Below, in pieces: positions 55,753 to 64,000 of a DNA stretch of 64,000 nt. Both the position numbers and the translations under genes were made by a program. The notes under the pieces are model-generated. The model worked only from the letters and a program-made list of their open reading frames with translations. It was not told where the DNA came from and ran no database searches. The number at the start of each line of letters is the position of its first letter. The first letter of the stretch is position 1. The DNA comes from Pseudopyrenochaeta lycopersici (lineage: Eukaryota; Ascomycota; Dothideomycetes; Pleosporales; Pseudopyrenochaetaceae): the NCBI GenBank assembly GCA_003313425.1, contig NHZP01000029.1, positions 62,001-126,000 on the forward strand. Reading direction: 5' to 3'.

Positions 55753-58700
55753 AGGGACGGAAGATTTCAACGATTAATGCTGCCTTAACTGCTGCATCAT
55801 TTCGAGCAGAAGCTTCAGACTATCCACTGAGGCACTCGTTTATTTTGGACTCAGGATCCACGATACACATCACGAACGATCGTAACCGAGTCCGAGACCT
55901 CAGTCCGCCTACGGCTGCAGACTGTATTTGGGCCGGAAATACACGGATCTGGATACAAGGATACGGATCAGTCCTACTCGACCTCATCGGACCGAACGGG
56001 CCGACTAAACTCGAACTGCGCAACGTAGCCTGGTGTCCAGACATCCTGTGTAATTTGGTCTCTTTTAGACTACTCAGACAGCAAGGGATGTGGTGGGACA
56101 ACCAGAGTGACCCTACTGCTCTGAAGAGACGGGATAACACTACAATCACACACCTGAAGGAGGCACATGGCCAATGGATACTCGAACACCAGGACAAGGG
56201 CGAAGCCGCCTTCTTCACGAAAGCAATCAACTCCCGCACCAAGCGATCAGCACAGAAGGCCGACGCCATGCGGTGGCATAGGCGAATGGGACACCCAGGA
56301 CCAGCAGCAATCGAGCACTTAGTCCAACAATCTGAGGGGGTGCGCATCAAAGGAATCACCACTGTACAATGCAACGCATGTGGAAGAGCCAAGACTAAAC
56401 GCCAGATAAGACGCACACCCCGAGTACACGACCAAGGGCCTGGGGAAAGACTCGCTATTGACTTCCACACGTACGAGGAAGGAAGTTCAACAAAAGAGAA
56501 GAGTCAGATGCTAGTTACTGATCGGTACTCTGGTTTCATGTGGGATTTCTACTTCAAGGACAATCGACTCGGAAAGTCCATTATCGGGTTCCTGGATATC
56601 ATCGTCCGCTTCCTGAAGAAGCAGTACAACATTACAGTCAAGGTCATCGAATGCGACGGAGAGATCGCGACTACTAAACCCGAAGTTTCAAGATGGTGTA
56701 CCGCGCGCTCAATTCGATTGGAGCCTTCCGCCCCAGACACTCAATCCCAGAACGGTGGAGCTGAACGCTCAGGGGGTGTGGTAAAAGACAAATCGCGCAC
56801 GATACGATTAGACGCAAACCTACCATGGGAACTGTGGCCAGAGATCGTACGAGCAGCAGTGTACCTATACAATCGAACGCCAAACTACTCAAACGCCTGG
56901 AAATCACCCTACGAAGTTTTCTTCACTACGGCAGCCCTGTACGATGGCATAATTACCTCCCCGCGGAAACCGAATCAAGCCCATCTTAAGGCATACGGTT
57001 GTAAGGCATTCGCCCTTACCGACGATACACTTCGAGGCAAATCGCGACTCCAACGTCTCGACCCCAGAGCATGGATAGGATACCTCGTTGGATACCGATC
57101 CTCCAATATCTACAGAATCTGGATTCCATCCATGGCCAAAGTAATCAGCACTCGAGATGTAGTGTTTGATGAAGAATTAATATTTGACGGGAAGACGGAA
57201 GACCTTATGGACAACCTTATGCACAGCACGCTAAACGAGATAGCTGCATGGATGAGGACAGTTGAACTGCCAGAACCAACCCATGAGGAACCAGAGACCC
57301 AAACGTTTTATGAAGACGACACCATTCAAGACTCTGAAACGACCCAGCAAGGTAACCAACCGGGTTACTATCAAGGGAGGAGGATCAACTACACCTACCC
57401 CTCTCCGCCAACTACTCCGCCGCCAGTAGCTCTGCTTACGCAACTTTTATCTGGCGAGCATCAAGGAGATAGCCAAACAACATCTGGCTCATCAAAAACG
57501 ATTCCTTGGGAAGCGGCCTTTATAGCGGGCACCCAAGCAGGGCACGTTGGAACCCACAATGGGAAGATAATCGACAAGGCCCAGATGAAGCGAATGTTGG
57601 CCCAAGGATTAAAGCCACATCAAAGCGAGTTACCGCCGCTGCCAACTTCTCACACAGGAATTGAGAAACATCCTCTCTGCGAATGGTTCAAGGAAGCTGA
57701 GAAAGAGCACCTTAAAAGCCATCACAAGATGAAATCATGGTCCGAAGTGCCAATAAAGAAGATCAAACTGACAAGACAACAGATCCTCGATTGTATGTGG
57801 GTGTATACCTACAAACTAGACAAGAACCATCACTTGCTGAAGTGTAAGGCGCGACTCGTCGTCCGAGGTGACCAACAAAGGAATATTACCTCACAAGACA
57901 CTTACGCAGCTACTCTCGCCAGCCGTTCATTCCGAATGCTGATGGCAATAGCAGCTCACTACAATCTGGAGCTCAAGCAATACGATGTCACGAACGCCTT
58001 TGTCCACGCAACCATGGATCAAGAAGTATACATGAGAATGCCCCACGGCTACCGAAAGCCCGGAACGATACTCCAGGTAAACAAGGCTTTATACGGTCTC
58101 CGAATCTCCCCTCTCCTCTGGCAAAAGGAATTCACATCAACCCTCAAGAAACTTGGCTTTCAGAACGTCCCTCACGAGCCATGCTGCCTAATTAAAGACG
58201 GAATTATCATATTCTTCTATGTCGACGATATCATTCTTGCATACAGCAAGCAGAAGGAGACTGAAGCCCAGCAAGCGATTCAACATCTTAGAGACAAGTA
58301 CTCTATCACAGGTGGAGATGATCTTCAATGGTTTCTTGGAGTTGAAGTCATTAGGAACCGAGAGCAGCGCAAGATCCAGCTATCACAAGCAGCATACGCG
58401 GACAAGATCAGCCGCTTAGTCGGCAGAAAAGACATCCGACATGACACTCCAATGGCAGCCATTGAACTAAAGCCCCGAGACGGCCTAGCTACTCCATCAG
58501 AAATCAACAAGTACCAACGCAAGATTGGATCTCTGCTATATGCAGCTGTTACAACCCGACCGGACATCGCCTTTGCAACATCAAGACTGGCCCGATTCCT
58601 TATGAACCCTGGCACTGAGCACCATACAGCAGCTGACCGAGTTCTCCTTTACCTCCAAAGCACCAAATCAAGAGCCCTTGAGCTTGGTGGAGATGACTGT

Positions 58701-59255
58701 CTTGAAGTAGCGAGCGATGCCTCGTTTGCAGACAACACAATCGATAGAAAGAGCTCGCAGGGATACACAATCAAGTTATTCGGCGGTTTGATTGCTTGGA
58801 AAGCAAGTAAGCAAGATACAGTCACAACATCGACTACAGAAGCTGAGCTTCTTGCGCTATCACAAGTGGCAAAAGAAGCTATATTCATATCACGACTACT
58901 TAAGGAACTGCAAATCAATCTGCCTGAGGACACAATCACGATACAATGCGATAACACTCAAACCATCCGGCTAATCAATAATGAAGTCTCACGGCTGCAA
59001 ACCAAGCTCCGGCATGTGGACATTCACAATCATTGGCTGAGACAGGAGGTGTCAAGAAGAAGTATTCGGGTCATCCATGTCCAATCGGCTGACATGCTAG
59101 CTGATGGCTTTACAAAGGCGTTGCCAGCCAACAAATGGACACAGTTTCTAAGCCAAATGGGCCTGGTAGAACTCACAGGAAGCAGAGAAATAACAGCAGC
59201 ACGCCTTGAAGAGATCCAAAGCCAAATTGAGAAGCTAGAGATCGAACAGGCGTAG
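55749..59255 (+). CDS. Copia-2 pol: protease, integrase, reverse transcriptase, RNase H
   Basis: 1168 codons follow the gag stop in the same frame; readthrough would give a 1584-residue Gag-Pol. Domains in order: aspartic protease FILDSGSTIH (55848); GAG-pre-integrase HHCC, RWHRRMGH...CNACGRAK (about 56270-56400); integrase DDE with LAIDFHTYEE, ECDGE and NGGAERSGG (about 56450-56770); RT with YDVTNAFVHATMDQEVYMRM (about 57980), ALYGLRISPLLW and FFYVDDII (about 58215). RNase H has SDASFADNTIDRKSSQGY, STTEAE and DNTQTIRLI, and the frame ends at TAG 59253-59255. No ATG precedes the protease, so independent initiation cannot make it. All catalytic residues appear present and no internal stops occur, so it is probably functional. 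Confidence 0.93.
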   Translation, partial: LEGRKISTINAALTAASFRAEASDYPLRHSFILDSGSTIHITNDRNRVRDLSPPTAADCIWAGNTRIWIQGYGSVLLDLIGPNGPTKLELRNVAWCPDILCNLVSFRLLRQQGMWWDNQSDPTALKRRDNTTITHLKEAHGQWILEHQDKGEAAFFTKAINSRTKRSAQKADAMRWHRRMGHPGPAAIEHLVQQSEGVRIKGITTVQCNACGRAKTKRQIRRTPRVHDQGPGERLAIDFHTYEEGSSTKEKSQMLVTDRYSGFMWDFYFKDNRLGKSIIGFLDIIVRFLKKQYNITVKVIECDGEIATTKPEVSRWCTARSIRLEPSAPDTQSQNGGAERSGGVVKDKSRTIRLDANLPWELWPEIVRAAVYLYNRTPNYSNAWKSPYEVFFTTAALYDGIITSPRKPNQAHLKAYGCKAFALTDDTLRGKSRLQRLDPRAWIGYLVGYRSSNIYRIWIPSMAKVISTRDVVFDEELIFDGKTEDLMDNLMHSTLNEIAAWMRTVELPEPTHEEPETQTFYEDDTIQDSETTQQGNQPGYYQGRRINYTYPSPPTTPPPVALLTQLLSGEHQGDSQTTSGSSKTIPWEAAFIAGTQAGHVGTHNGKIIDKAQMKRMLAQGLKPHQSELPPLPTSHTGIEKHPLCEWFKEAEKEHLKSHHKMKSWSEVPIKKIKLTRQQILDCMWVYTYKLDKNHHLLKCKARLVVRGDQQRNITSQDTYAATLASRSFRMLMAIAAHYNLELKQYDVTNAFVHATMDQEVYMRMPHGYRKPGTILQVNKALYGLRISPLLWQKEFTSTLKKLGFQNVPHEPCCLIKDGIIIFFYVDDIILAYSKQKETEAQQAIQHLRDKYSITGGDDLQWFLGVEVIRNREQRKIQLSQAAYADKISRLVGRKDIRHDTPMAAIELKPRDGLATPSEINKYQRKIGSLLYAAVTTRPDIAFATSRLARFLMNPGTEHHTAADRVLLYLQSTKSRALELGGDDCLEVASDASFADNTIDRKSSQGYTIKLFGGLIAWKASKQDTVTTSTTEAELLALSQVAKEAIFISRLLKELQINLPEDTITIQCDNTQTIRLINNEVSRLQTKLRHVDIHNHWLRQEVSRRSIRVIHVQSADMLADGFTKALPANKWTQFLSQMGLVELTGSREITAARLEEIQSQIEKLEIEQA

Positions 59256-59349
59256 CTAGACGGCGATCAATGCTCCTTGTACACGACCTCGAGATTCACT
59301 AGAAGACAACGGAAGTGGTTCTTGTCCAGCTTGAAATGGTTTCCAAGCT

Positions 59350-59358
59350 GAGGGGGTG
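59350..59358 (+). other. Copia-2 polypurine tract
   Basis: GAGGGGGTG lies immediately before the 3' LTR, the normal place for second-strand priming. Copia-1 has the equivalent AAGGGGGTG. Confidence 0.75.
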
Positions 59359-59532
59359 TGTCAGATACAAGCAGCGATCGTACGCGATACAGCATTGTAG
59401 CACAAAGCTCGGGTGTAACCACTTGGCACACACACACTACATAAAAAGGAAAAAAATAGCAAAGAACTTAATGATGAATACAATGAAAAACCTATCAACA
59501 TACCTCATCGCATTTGAGCATTCTATCTGACA
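59359..59532 (+). repeat. Copia-2 3' LTR
   Basis: 174 bp, apparently identical to the 5' LTR, followed by ACTAG. Confidence 0.97.
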
Positions 59533-59537
59533 ACTAG

Positions 59538-59905
59538 ACACCTCTGTTAGGGTTTTACTAACCTAGTTAAGTCTACTGCTATAAGTGCGTTAGTCTAGGG
59601 GTAGTCTTAACTCTTACTGCAGGGTACCTGTTATATTAGAGTCCTAGGGGTTTTAGTTTAGGGCGTCTAATATATTTAATTATTAGAGGTCTTCTAATAT
59701 CCCTAGGTCTCTCTAGGCGTCTTTAGTACTTCCTTAGGGAGGCTCTAGGTTAGTGTTACTCCTAGGTCTTCTGCAAGTGCCTGCTATAATACTTCCTCTT
59801 TTTTTTTTCTTCTTTTACTGTTAGGATGTGGGCGTGCTGTCCCTAGGGTCTTAACGGTACTTTAGAGGAGAGTTTCTTAACTACTACCCCTAGGGTAGGA
59901 AGGAT
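59538..59905 (-). pseudogene. Gypsy-1b gag remnant, N-terminal part
   Basis: Continuation of Gypsy-1b after Copia-2. It is collinear with 19530-19890 in Gypsy-1a and RIP-mutated. Confidence 0.75.
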
Positions 59906-59911
59906 TAGAAT

Positions 59912-60116
59912 TATTAGGGACTATTAGTAGAGGTTAAGGTTAAGTAATAGGGGATAGTATTAAGACTAATCCTTAACCTCTACTCTAAGGGGGTAGCTCT
60001 TATTTATATACTAGCCTGTCTCTAGTGTAGTCCTAAGCCTTTCTGGGCTCTATCCAGTATGGGTCCGAGGGCCCTCCGCTGGGTCGTCCCCCGCTAGGTC
60101 TAGTGTGTTCGTGACA
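59912..60116 (-). repeat. Gypsy-1b LTR (5' LTR in element orientation)
   Basis: It ends GTGTGTTCGTGACA and is followed by the CTAAA duplication. Confidence 0.93.
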
Positions 60117-60121
60117 CTAAA

Positions 60122-60391
60122 AGTCTACTAATCTACTTATTTATAAGCTTCTGTTCTCTTACCTTGTCTATAAAATAGCCTAAGAGTTCTAGTAAGAACT
60201 GCGCTTCTAGAGTAGTATAATTAAGGCTCTCTAAGAGTTAGTTAAGTTATTTCTAGTTAGTTATTTTAAAGGTAACTATTACCTTAATATTTTTATTATA
60301 TATATACTAATTTTTAGTAGACTATATAATAAATATAATCTATATAAAGAGAGTTACTATTTAGTATAAGGATTCTGCGTTAGTAAGGTAA
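60122..60391 (+). pseudogene. Histone H3-like gene, 3' part (rest of exon 2, intron 2, exon 3)
   Basis: It continues the frame broken at 46716: KSTNLLIYKL, then LVYKIA[Q]EF and ELRF[Q]SSIIKAL, counterparts of canonical H3 KSTELLIRKL, LVREIAQDF and DLRFQSSAVMAL. A 46-bp intron (60272-60317, GTAACT, TACTAAT branch, TTTTTAG) leads to exon 3: NIIYIKRVTI then YKDSALVR, matching [20 protein letters not shown]. The true end is uncertain (TAA at 60389 or a later stop). Stops are TAA/TAG from RIP. The fold is clearly H3 alpha-1 to alpha-3; whether it was a canonical-like or a CENP-A-like variant cannot be settled from this damaged copy. Confidence 0.8.
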
Positions 60392-60804
60392 TACTATAAT
60401 AGGTTTCTACTAGATTTCTTCTAATAGGTATTACATTTCTCTAAGTAGTAGTCTTCTTTAGATAGTAGATTTATCTAGTAGTAGCTTTCTCTAAGTAGTT
60501 ATAATATATAAATTATAATTTGTAATAGTTCCTAAATAACACAGCAACCCTTAAACTGTAATAATTAGCTGTAGTAAATACATAACCCTAATTAGTTAGT
60601 AGTAACCCTAATATAAAAAACGTGATTACTTAGACTTGAGCTAACCTTACCCTAATAACCCTAGCCCTAACCTTAACCTATTCATAGTAACCTTAACCTA
60701 TACCTATTACTAGCGTATAAAGATTGGGTATAGAGCTGGGTTGGGTACGGGTCTTATGTAATCAAACCCAACCCAACTCCAACCTATACCCATTTGCCAC
60801 CCTA
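60392..60804. other. hAT right subterminal region and terminal inverted repeat
   Basis: AT-rich sequence, then CCCTAACC/CCCAACCC strings that mirror the left subterminal repeats, then the inverted terminus at 60788-60804. No gene seen. Confidence 0.65.
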
Positions 60805-60904
60805 TATATAATATAATTTAATTTTTTTTAAAGTAGTAGTTATATAGAGGTTTAATATTATATTTACTACTCTTACACTTTCTGTTGCAAACAACGCGCT
60901 GTGA

Positions 60905-61115
60905 CCTGGGGTACGGTAGGCTCACGTGCGCGCTGACGTGGGAGCTTACCCTGGAGAGACACGTACTTATGTGTGCATTCACGGGCGCCCCCACGTGCGC
61001 GCTCACGTGCACGCTCACGTGCAAGCTGATGGGCAGCTCACGCAGGAGACACCTGAAGGTAGACTCACGTGCGCGATCACGTGCGCGATCACTTACGCGC
61101 TCACGCACGCGTACA
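60905..61115. repeat. Degenerate CACGTG-rich minisatellite
   Basis: Units near CTCACGTGCGCG(A/C)T recur about ten times with variable spacing and are CpG-rich. Arg/Ser-rich open frames on both strands here are by-products of the repeat. Confidence 0.65.
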
Positions 61116-62190
61116 TGCTGCTCACGCTCCTACCGTATAATGGCCCCTGTAATAGGCCGTGCTCAGCTCTCCTCTATATAGCTGGCTTTCCTAAGCCTCC
61201 TATATAAAACAGTGGTCCATCTCATAGATCACCTGGGTAACTGTTGCCAAGCTCTCCCTTTTTCCTCCACACATTTTAAATCACAGTTTCCTTCACGTCA
61301 AGTACAAACGAACATGGAATCAGGATGACTTTCGGGGAGGCAGGCCTATACGAGCAAAAAAGCTTGATACAGTGGTATAGGGGCTGCCGGTTAAATAGAG
61401 CAAGCGTCAGGTTACAGAGCTAATTAATTGTATCTGGTGCGCAGTGCCTTCCGGAATAGAATTCATTTGGATAGTATGGCAGAACAGGAGGAATAGTAGT
61501 TGTGTAAAGCTGTTATCTGAATAAAATTGTTCGCCGATAAGGCTTCCCGGCCACTGCGCTACTATCCTAGCTCACGTGTATGTATATCTGCTGCCAACCA
61601 AGCTTACACAACATACTTATTCCTCCTATCCCAATTCTTTCCATAGCTCTATTGCCCAGCCTTTCACCTGACCTATCTGAGCCTAGCGCCTGAGCTAGCG
61701 GCGCTCTCTCTTGTATATAAGCAGGCCTCTCCCCCCGAAGGTATGAGGCATCTGCTATTTTGTCCATTTCCTTTTAAATAGAGTTATTCTCAACCAGACA
61801 TCCCAATTGTGCCTATTTTCTGACTGACAAGGCGAAACCGACATCTTGGTTCAGCTAGGGTAGCACAAGCCCAATACACACGACAAATCCTACTAGGGAC
61901 GGGTATAGTTATTGTTGTAGAGCAATTTCTCTTCTTCAGGGAATTGCTGGGCCAACTCGCAATCAGGACTGTAGTGATTTGTAGCAAATTATCATATTTT
62001 GACGACTTATCGGTTGAGGTGTATGACGATCCGAGGTAGCTGCTCCCTGTAGCTCCCTTTGCCTTGCCAATCCCTATCGTCACGTGCCTGCCTATTCATT
62101 ACATCACAGTATGTATGCAAGAGGAGTATGCTATTAGTAGTTTTTTCATCGGCGCCTGTACTTAAGAGGATGTGTTGAATCATTGAGTTC
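61116..62190. other. Right flank, no gene recognised
   Basis: Composition is normal, not RIP-like. Several short open frames have no domain or consistent splice model. Nothing supportable was found. Confidence 0.4.
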
Positions 62191-62670
62191 TTATGCATCT
62201 CCATTCACCAGGTACTGCAATGGGCTCCTGTAGCCGTTGAACTTGAAATTAAGTGCGGGTCCAACCGTAAGAAGCTTGATCATCTGCTGCTCAGCACCCC
62301 ACTTCAATGTCTTCTCCTTAGCTTCGATGACCTTCTCTTCTTAGCCTAGATACTGAACGCTAACACCTGGAGCGCATTTGAGCTCACTAATGGGATAATT
62401 ATATGGTAATCTGGCAGGCAAATAGCTCACGTCGAAAACCGCGAATTGAGGCTCCGTGTACAACACGCCTCTTAGGCATTCTCAAACTGCTAGTCCAGAT
62501 TAGAGCGTATTACGGATAGATTTCACTGGACATGTACCACTGTCTGATGTCTGAATTGGCACCAGACATATACCTATCTTTCCACCAGACCGCATACCAC
62601 ATTCCGCAAGTGGATTCACCAACCTCATTGGGAGCCAAATTGGCTTGAAGCACTTGGCCCCGAGCGGCAT
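62191..62670 (-). pseudogene. Pseudogene of an unrecognised protein, three in-frame stops
   Basis: One minus-strand frame from ATG 62670 (MPLGAKCFKPIWLPMRLV) to TAA 62191 spans 160 codons with TAA, TGA and TAA inside. The second half is protein-like: FDVSYLPARLPYNYPISEL, EEKVIEAKEKTLKWGAEQQM and LLTVGPALNFKFNGYRSP. Low stop density outside three positions and normal codon use suggest a recent pseudogene fragment, though introns at the stops are not excluded. I do not recognise the family. Confidence 0.35.
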
Positions 62671-64000
62671 TACTTCGAGTGTTAGTATGAAGCTGGCTAG
62701 CTATATAGATAGAGCGTTAAACGTGTCGAGCAATAATTTACCAGTATTGGCGGGCTAGCGGAGACTGTGAGATTGTTGAAGGGTTGCACCTACATGCAAG
62801 GGCTATGGGAGAAGAATTTGGAGTTCGGCTTGCTGTCGTTTATCATCACGTCGTCGAAGCGGACCTAATAGCCGTTGTTTTGAGTGGACAAATGCGCTGC
62901 CAAGTGGTGCCGGCACCCGGCTCAAGAGTAGGAAAGGGGTGGACATCTAATCTAAGCCCAAGGCGGAGAAACCGAGAGTGGAGTTCATGATCCAATCTGA
63001 GTTGACCCCAAATGAATCGTTATGGCTAGCACTCAACTTTCTCTCGTGCACAGAGAAGTACGAAACCACTACAAGTAACCCCACCTGGTTGTGGGCCGCA
63101 TTAATTATAAGCTGCCTCGATTCATTTCCTTTACGGCCTAAACCATCTTTCCATTCATGGGATACTTATGGCTACTTGCCTTCGAGTCAAACACAACAAC
63201 AAAGCTCGAGGCAAGTCCTTTACCGCAGCTGAAGGAGATCATATAGTATTGAAAAGGGCTTTAGAACATGTTGTAGTTATCCTGGAAAGATAAACTTAGA
63301 CCAGACGAATCATGAAGCTACGTACATAACCTGAACTCTATGGATGACCCCGCTCTTCTACATTATTGATCCAGTTAAAATAATAGGAGCAGTAATCGAC
63401 TATGCCGCTATAGACGAATACCACTACAAAGAGTGAGAATCAGGACAGACGTTGACGGTGCTATTGATGCGCAACCCCCCCAGTCTCAATCTGATAAAGA
63501 AGAGGCCACACAACCAGGTTACGTGAGGAACAGCTCTCACATGCCGCTACCTTTAGCGTGCAGTTCTAATGGATTCATATACCCAGTGGTAGTCGGAGGT
63601 ATACCACCGCGTTGCCACTGCAAATGTAACGGCATGATAATTCAGACTTTTATCGACGACTCGGATTGTGTCGGATGTACCATTTCACCAGGGGGAGGGG
63701 TTTCGGGATCCATCGAAGCGGAATAAACTGTCGTTGTTACATGATGGTTGATTAGACAGCCTCGACGAGATGTATTGCAGACAGTCAAGACGATTTCTCC
63801 TTCACATTGCATATTAATTTAAACTTGCTTTCAGCACAACTTGAATGGAATGAGTGACTAGGTTGCGCCCTAATTTAGTCCAATACTGCCTGCAACAATG
63901 TGAAATTATTGAAACTTCATATCCCTATTAGCATGCAGACCGGCGACTGCCGAGGCAAAAGAAGAACGTGTTGGAGCAGCCGCGACGAATGGAAATAACG
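62671..64000. other. Right end of window, no supported gene
   Basis: Normal composition with short open frames only. The frame at 63433-63726 starts with GTG. Its second half is Cys-containing (RCHCKCNGM...DCVGCT), so a 3' exon of an unmodelled gene is possible but unsupported. Confidence 0.4.

Larger units (their letters stand above)
54290..59532 (+). mobile_element. Copia-2: intact Ty1/copia retrotransposon, not RIP-mutated
   Basis: The 5243-bp element has 174-bp LTRs that appear identical and a perfect ACTAG duplication (54285-54289 and 59533-59537). It has a primer site, gag, pol and a polypurine tract. Composition is normal, unlike the surrounding Gypsy-1b, so it inserted after that element was mutated. 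It may be active. It encodes protease, integrase, RT and RNase H in copia order. Parastagonospora Elsa is an obvious comparator. Confidence 0.97.
46717..60116 (-). mobile_element. Gypsy-1b: second copy of the Gypsy-1 family, split by Copia-2
   Basis: 205-bp LTRs at both ends are flanked by a CTAAA duplication (46712-46716 and 60117-60121). The body is collinear with Gypsy-1a. Copia-2 (54290-59532) sits in the gag region. It disrupts the histone H3-like gene of the hAT element and is RIP-mutated throughout. Confidence 0.95.
34386..60804 (-). mobile_element. hAT-family DNA transposon, RIP-mutated, with two gypsy insertions and a histone H3-like gene
   Basis: The 17-bp inverted ends are TAGGGTAGCAAATGGGT (34386-34402) and its complement at 60788-60804 with one G/A difference. 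They are flanked by a perfect 8-bp duplication TATATAAT (34378-34385 and 60805-60812), diagnostic of hAT. Removing Gypsy-3 (38424-45526) and Gypsy-1b with Copia-2 (46717-60116) leaves about 5.9 kb. That remainder holds a hAT transposase (minus), an unrecognised ORF (minus) and a histone H3-like gene (plus). All are inactivated by RIP. Confidence 0.9.

Noticed and set aside
55845..59255. Independent start for Copia-2 pol at 55845
   Set aside because: The codon is TTG at the protease active site; the frame is open back to the gag UGA, so initiation there is unlikely.
34386..60804. Starship-type giant mobile element
   Set aside because: No tyrosine recombinase of the DUF3435 type was seen. The size is explained by a hAT element with nested insertions and an 8-bp TSD.
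60885..61207. Overlapping Arg/Thr-rich ORFs on both strands
   Set aside because: By-products of the CACGTG minisatellite; low complexity.
63433..63726. 97-codon ORF with Cys-rich end
   Set aside because: Starts with GTG, has no signal peptide or recognised fold, and no neighbour support; left as unannotated.

Overview
This looks like the genome of a filamentous ascomycete. Introns are about 46-65 bp with GTAAGT-like donors, the genes are fungal sugar-catabolism types, and most repeats carry the signature of repeat-induced point mutation (RIP): AT-rich, C-to-T and G-to-A changes, with nearly all internal stops TAG or TAA where Gln or Trp is expected. The transposon mix (Fot1/pogo elements, copia, chromodomain gypsy, hAT) would fit a dothideomycete, but the sequence alone does not prove that.

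Left flank (1-9.7 kb, not RIP-mutated): a three-gene sugar block. A GH43 glycosidase and a GH78 alpha-L-rhamnosidase lie on the minus strand, with a divergent MFS sugar transporter on the plus strand. Neither hydrolase shows a signal peptide, so the block reads as import of a rhamnose-containing glycoside followed by intracellular hydrolysis. A TA-flanked MITE sits between the two hydrolases, and three CreA-type CCCCGG sites precede the transporter.

Repeat block 1 (9.76-34.18 kb) is one RIP-mutated copia element (Copia-1, TSD AATAA). It contains a gypsy element (Gypsy-1a, TSD GTAGG), a lightly damaged pogo element (TA), a second gypsy family (Gypsy-2, TSD CCTTT), a RIP-mutated pogo element (TA) and a probable solo LTR. 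Repeat block 2 (34.39-60.80 kb) is one hAT element with a perfect 8-bp TSD (TATATAAT). It contains a relative of Gypsy-2 (Gypsy-3, TSD CCTTC) and a second Gypsy-1 copy (Gypsy-1b, TSD CTAAA). Gypsy-1b is in turn split by an intact copia (Copia-2, TSD ACTAG) with LTRs that look identical.

Four features stand out. (1) The hAT element carries a histone H3-like gene, now split by Gypsy-1b, and another unrecognised ORF. (2) All gypsy families here carry a convergent antisense ORF between the chromodomain end of pol and the 3' LTR. These encode Cys-rich proteins, followed in Gypsy-2 and Gypsy-3 by helical, charged segments. (3) Copia-2 has gag and pol in one frame separated by a UGA in the leaky context UGACUAG; the diverged Copia-1 has TAACTAG at the exactly homologous codon. 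(4) Both copias have a primer site matching the anticodon arm of tRNA-Lys(CUU), which implies a half-tRNA primer.

The right flank (60.8-64 kb) is not RIP-mutated. It holds a CACGTG-rich minisatellite and one likely pseudogene of unknown function; I see no clear intact gene there.
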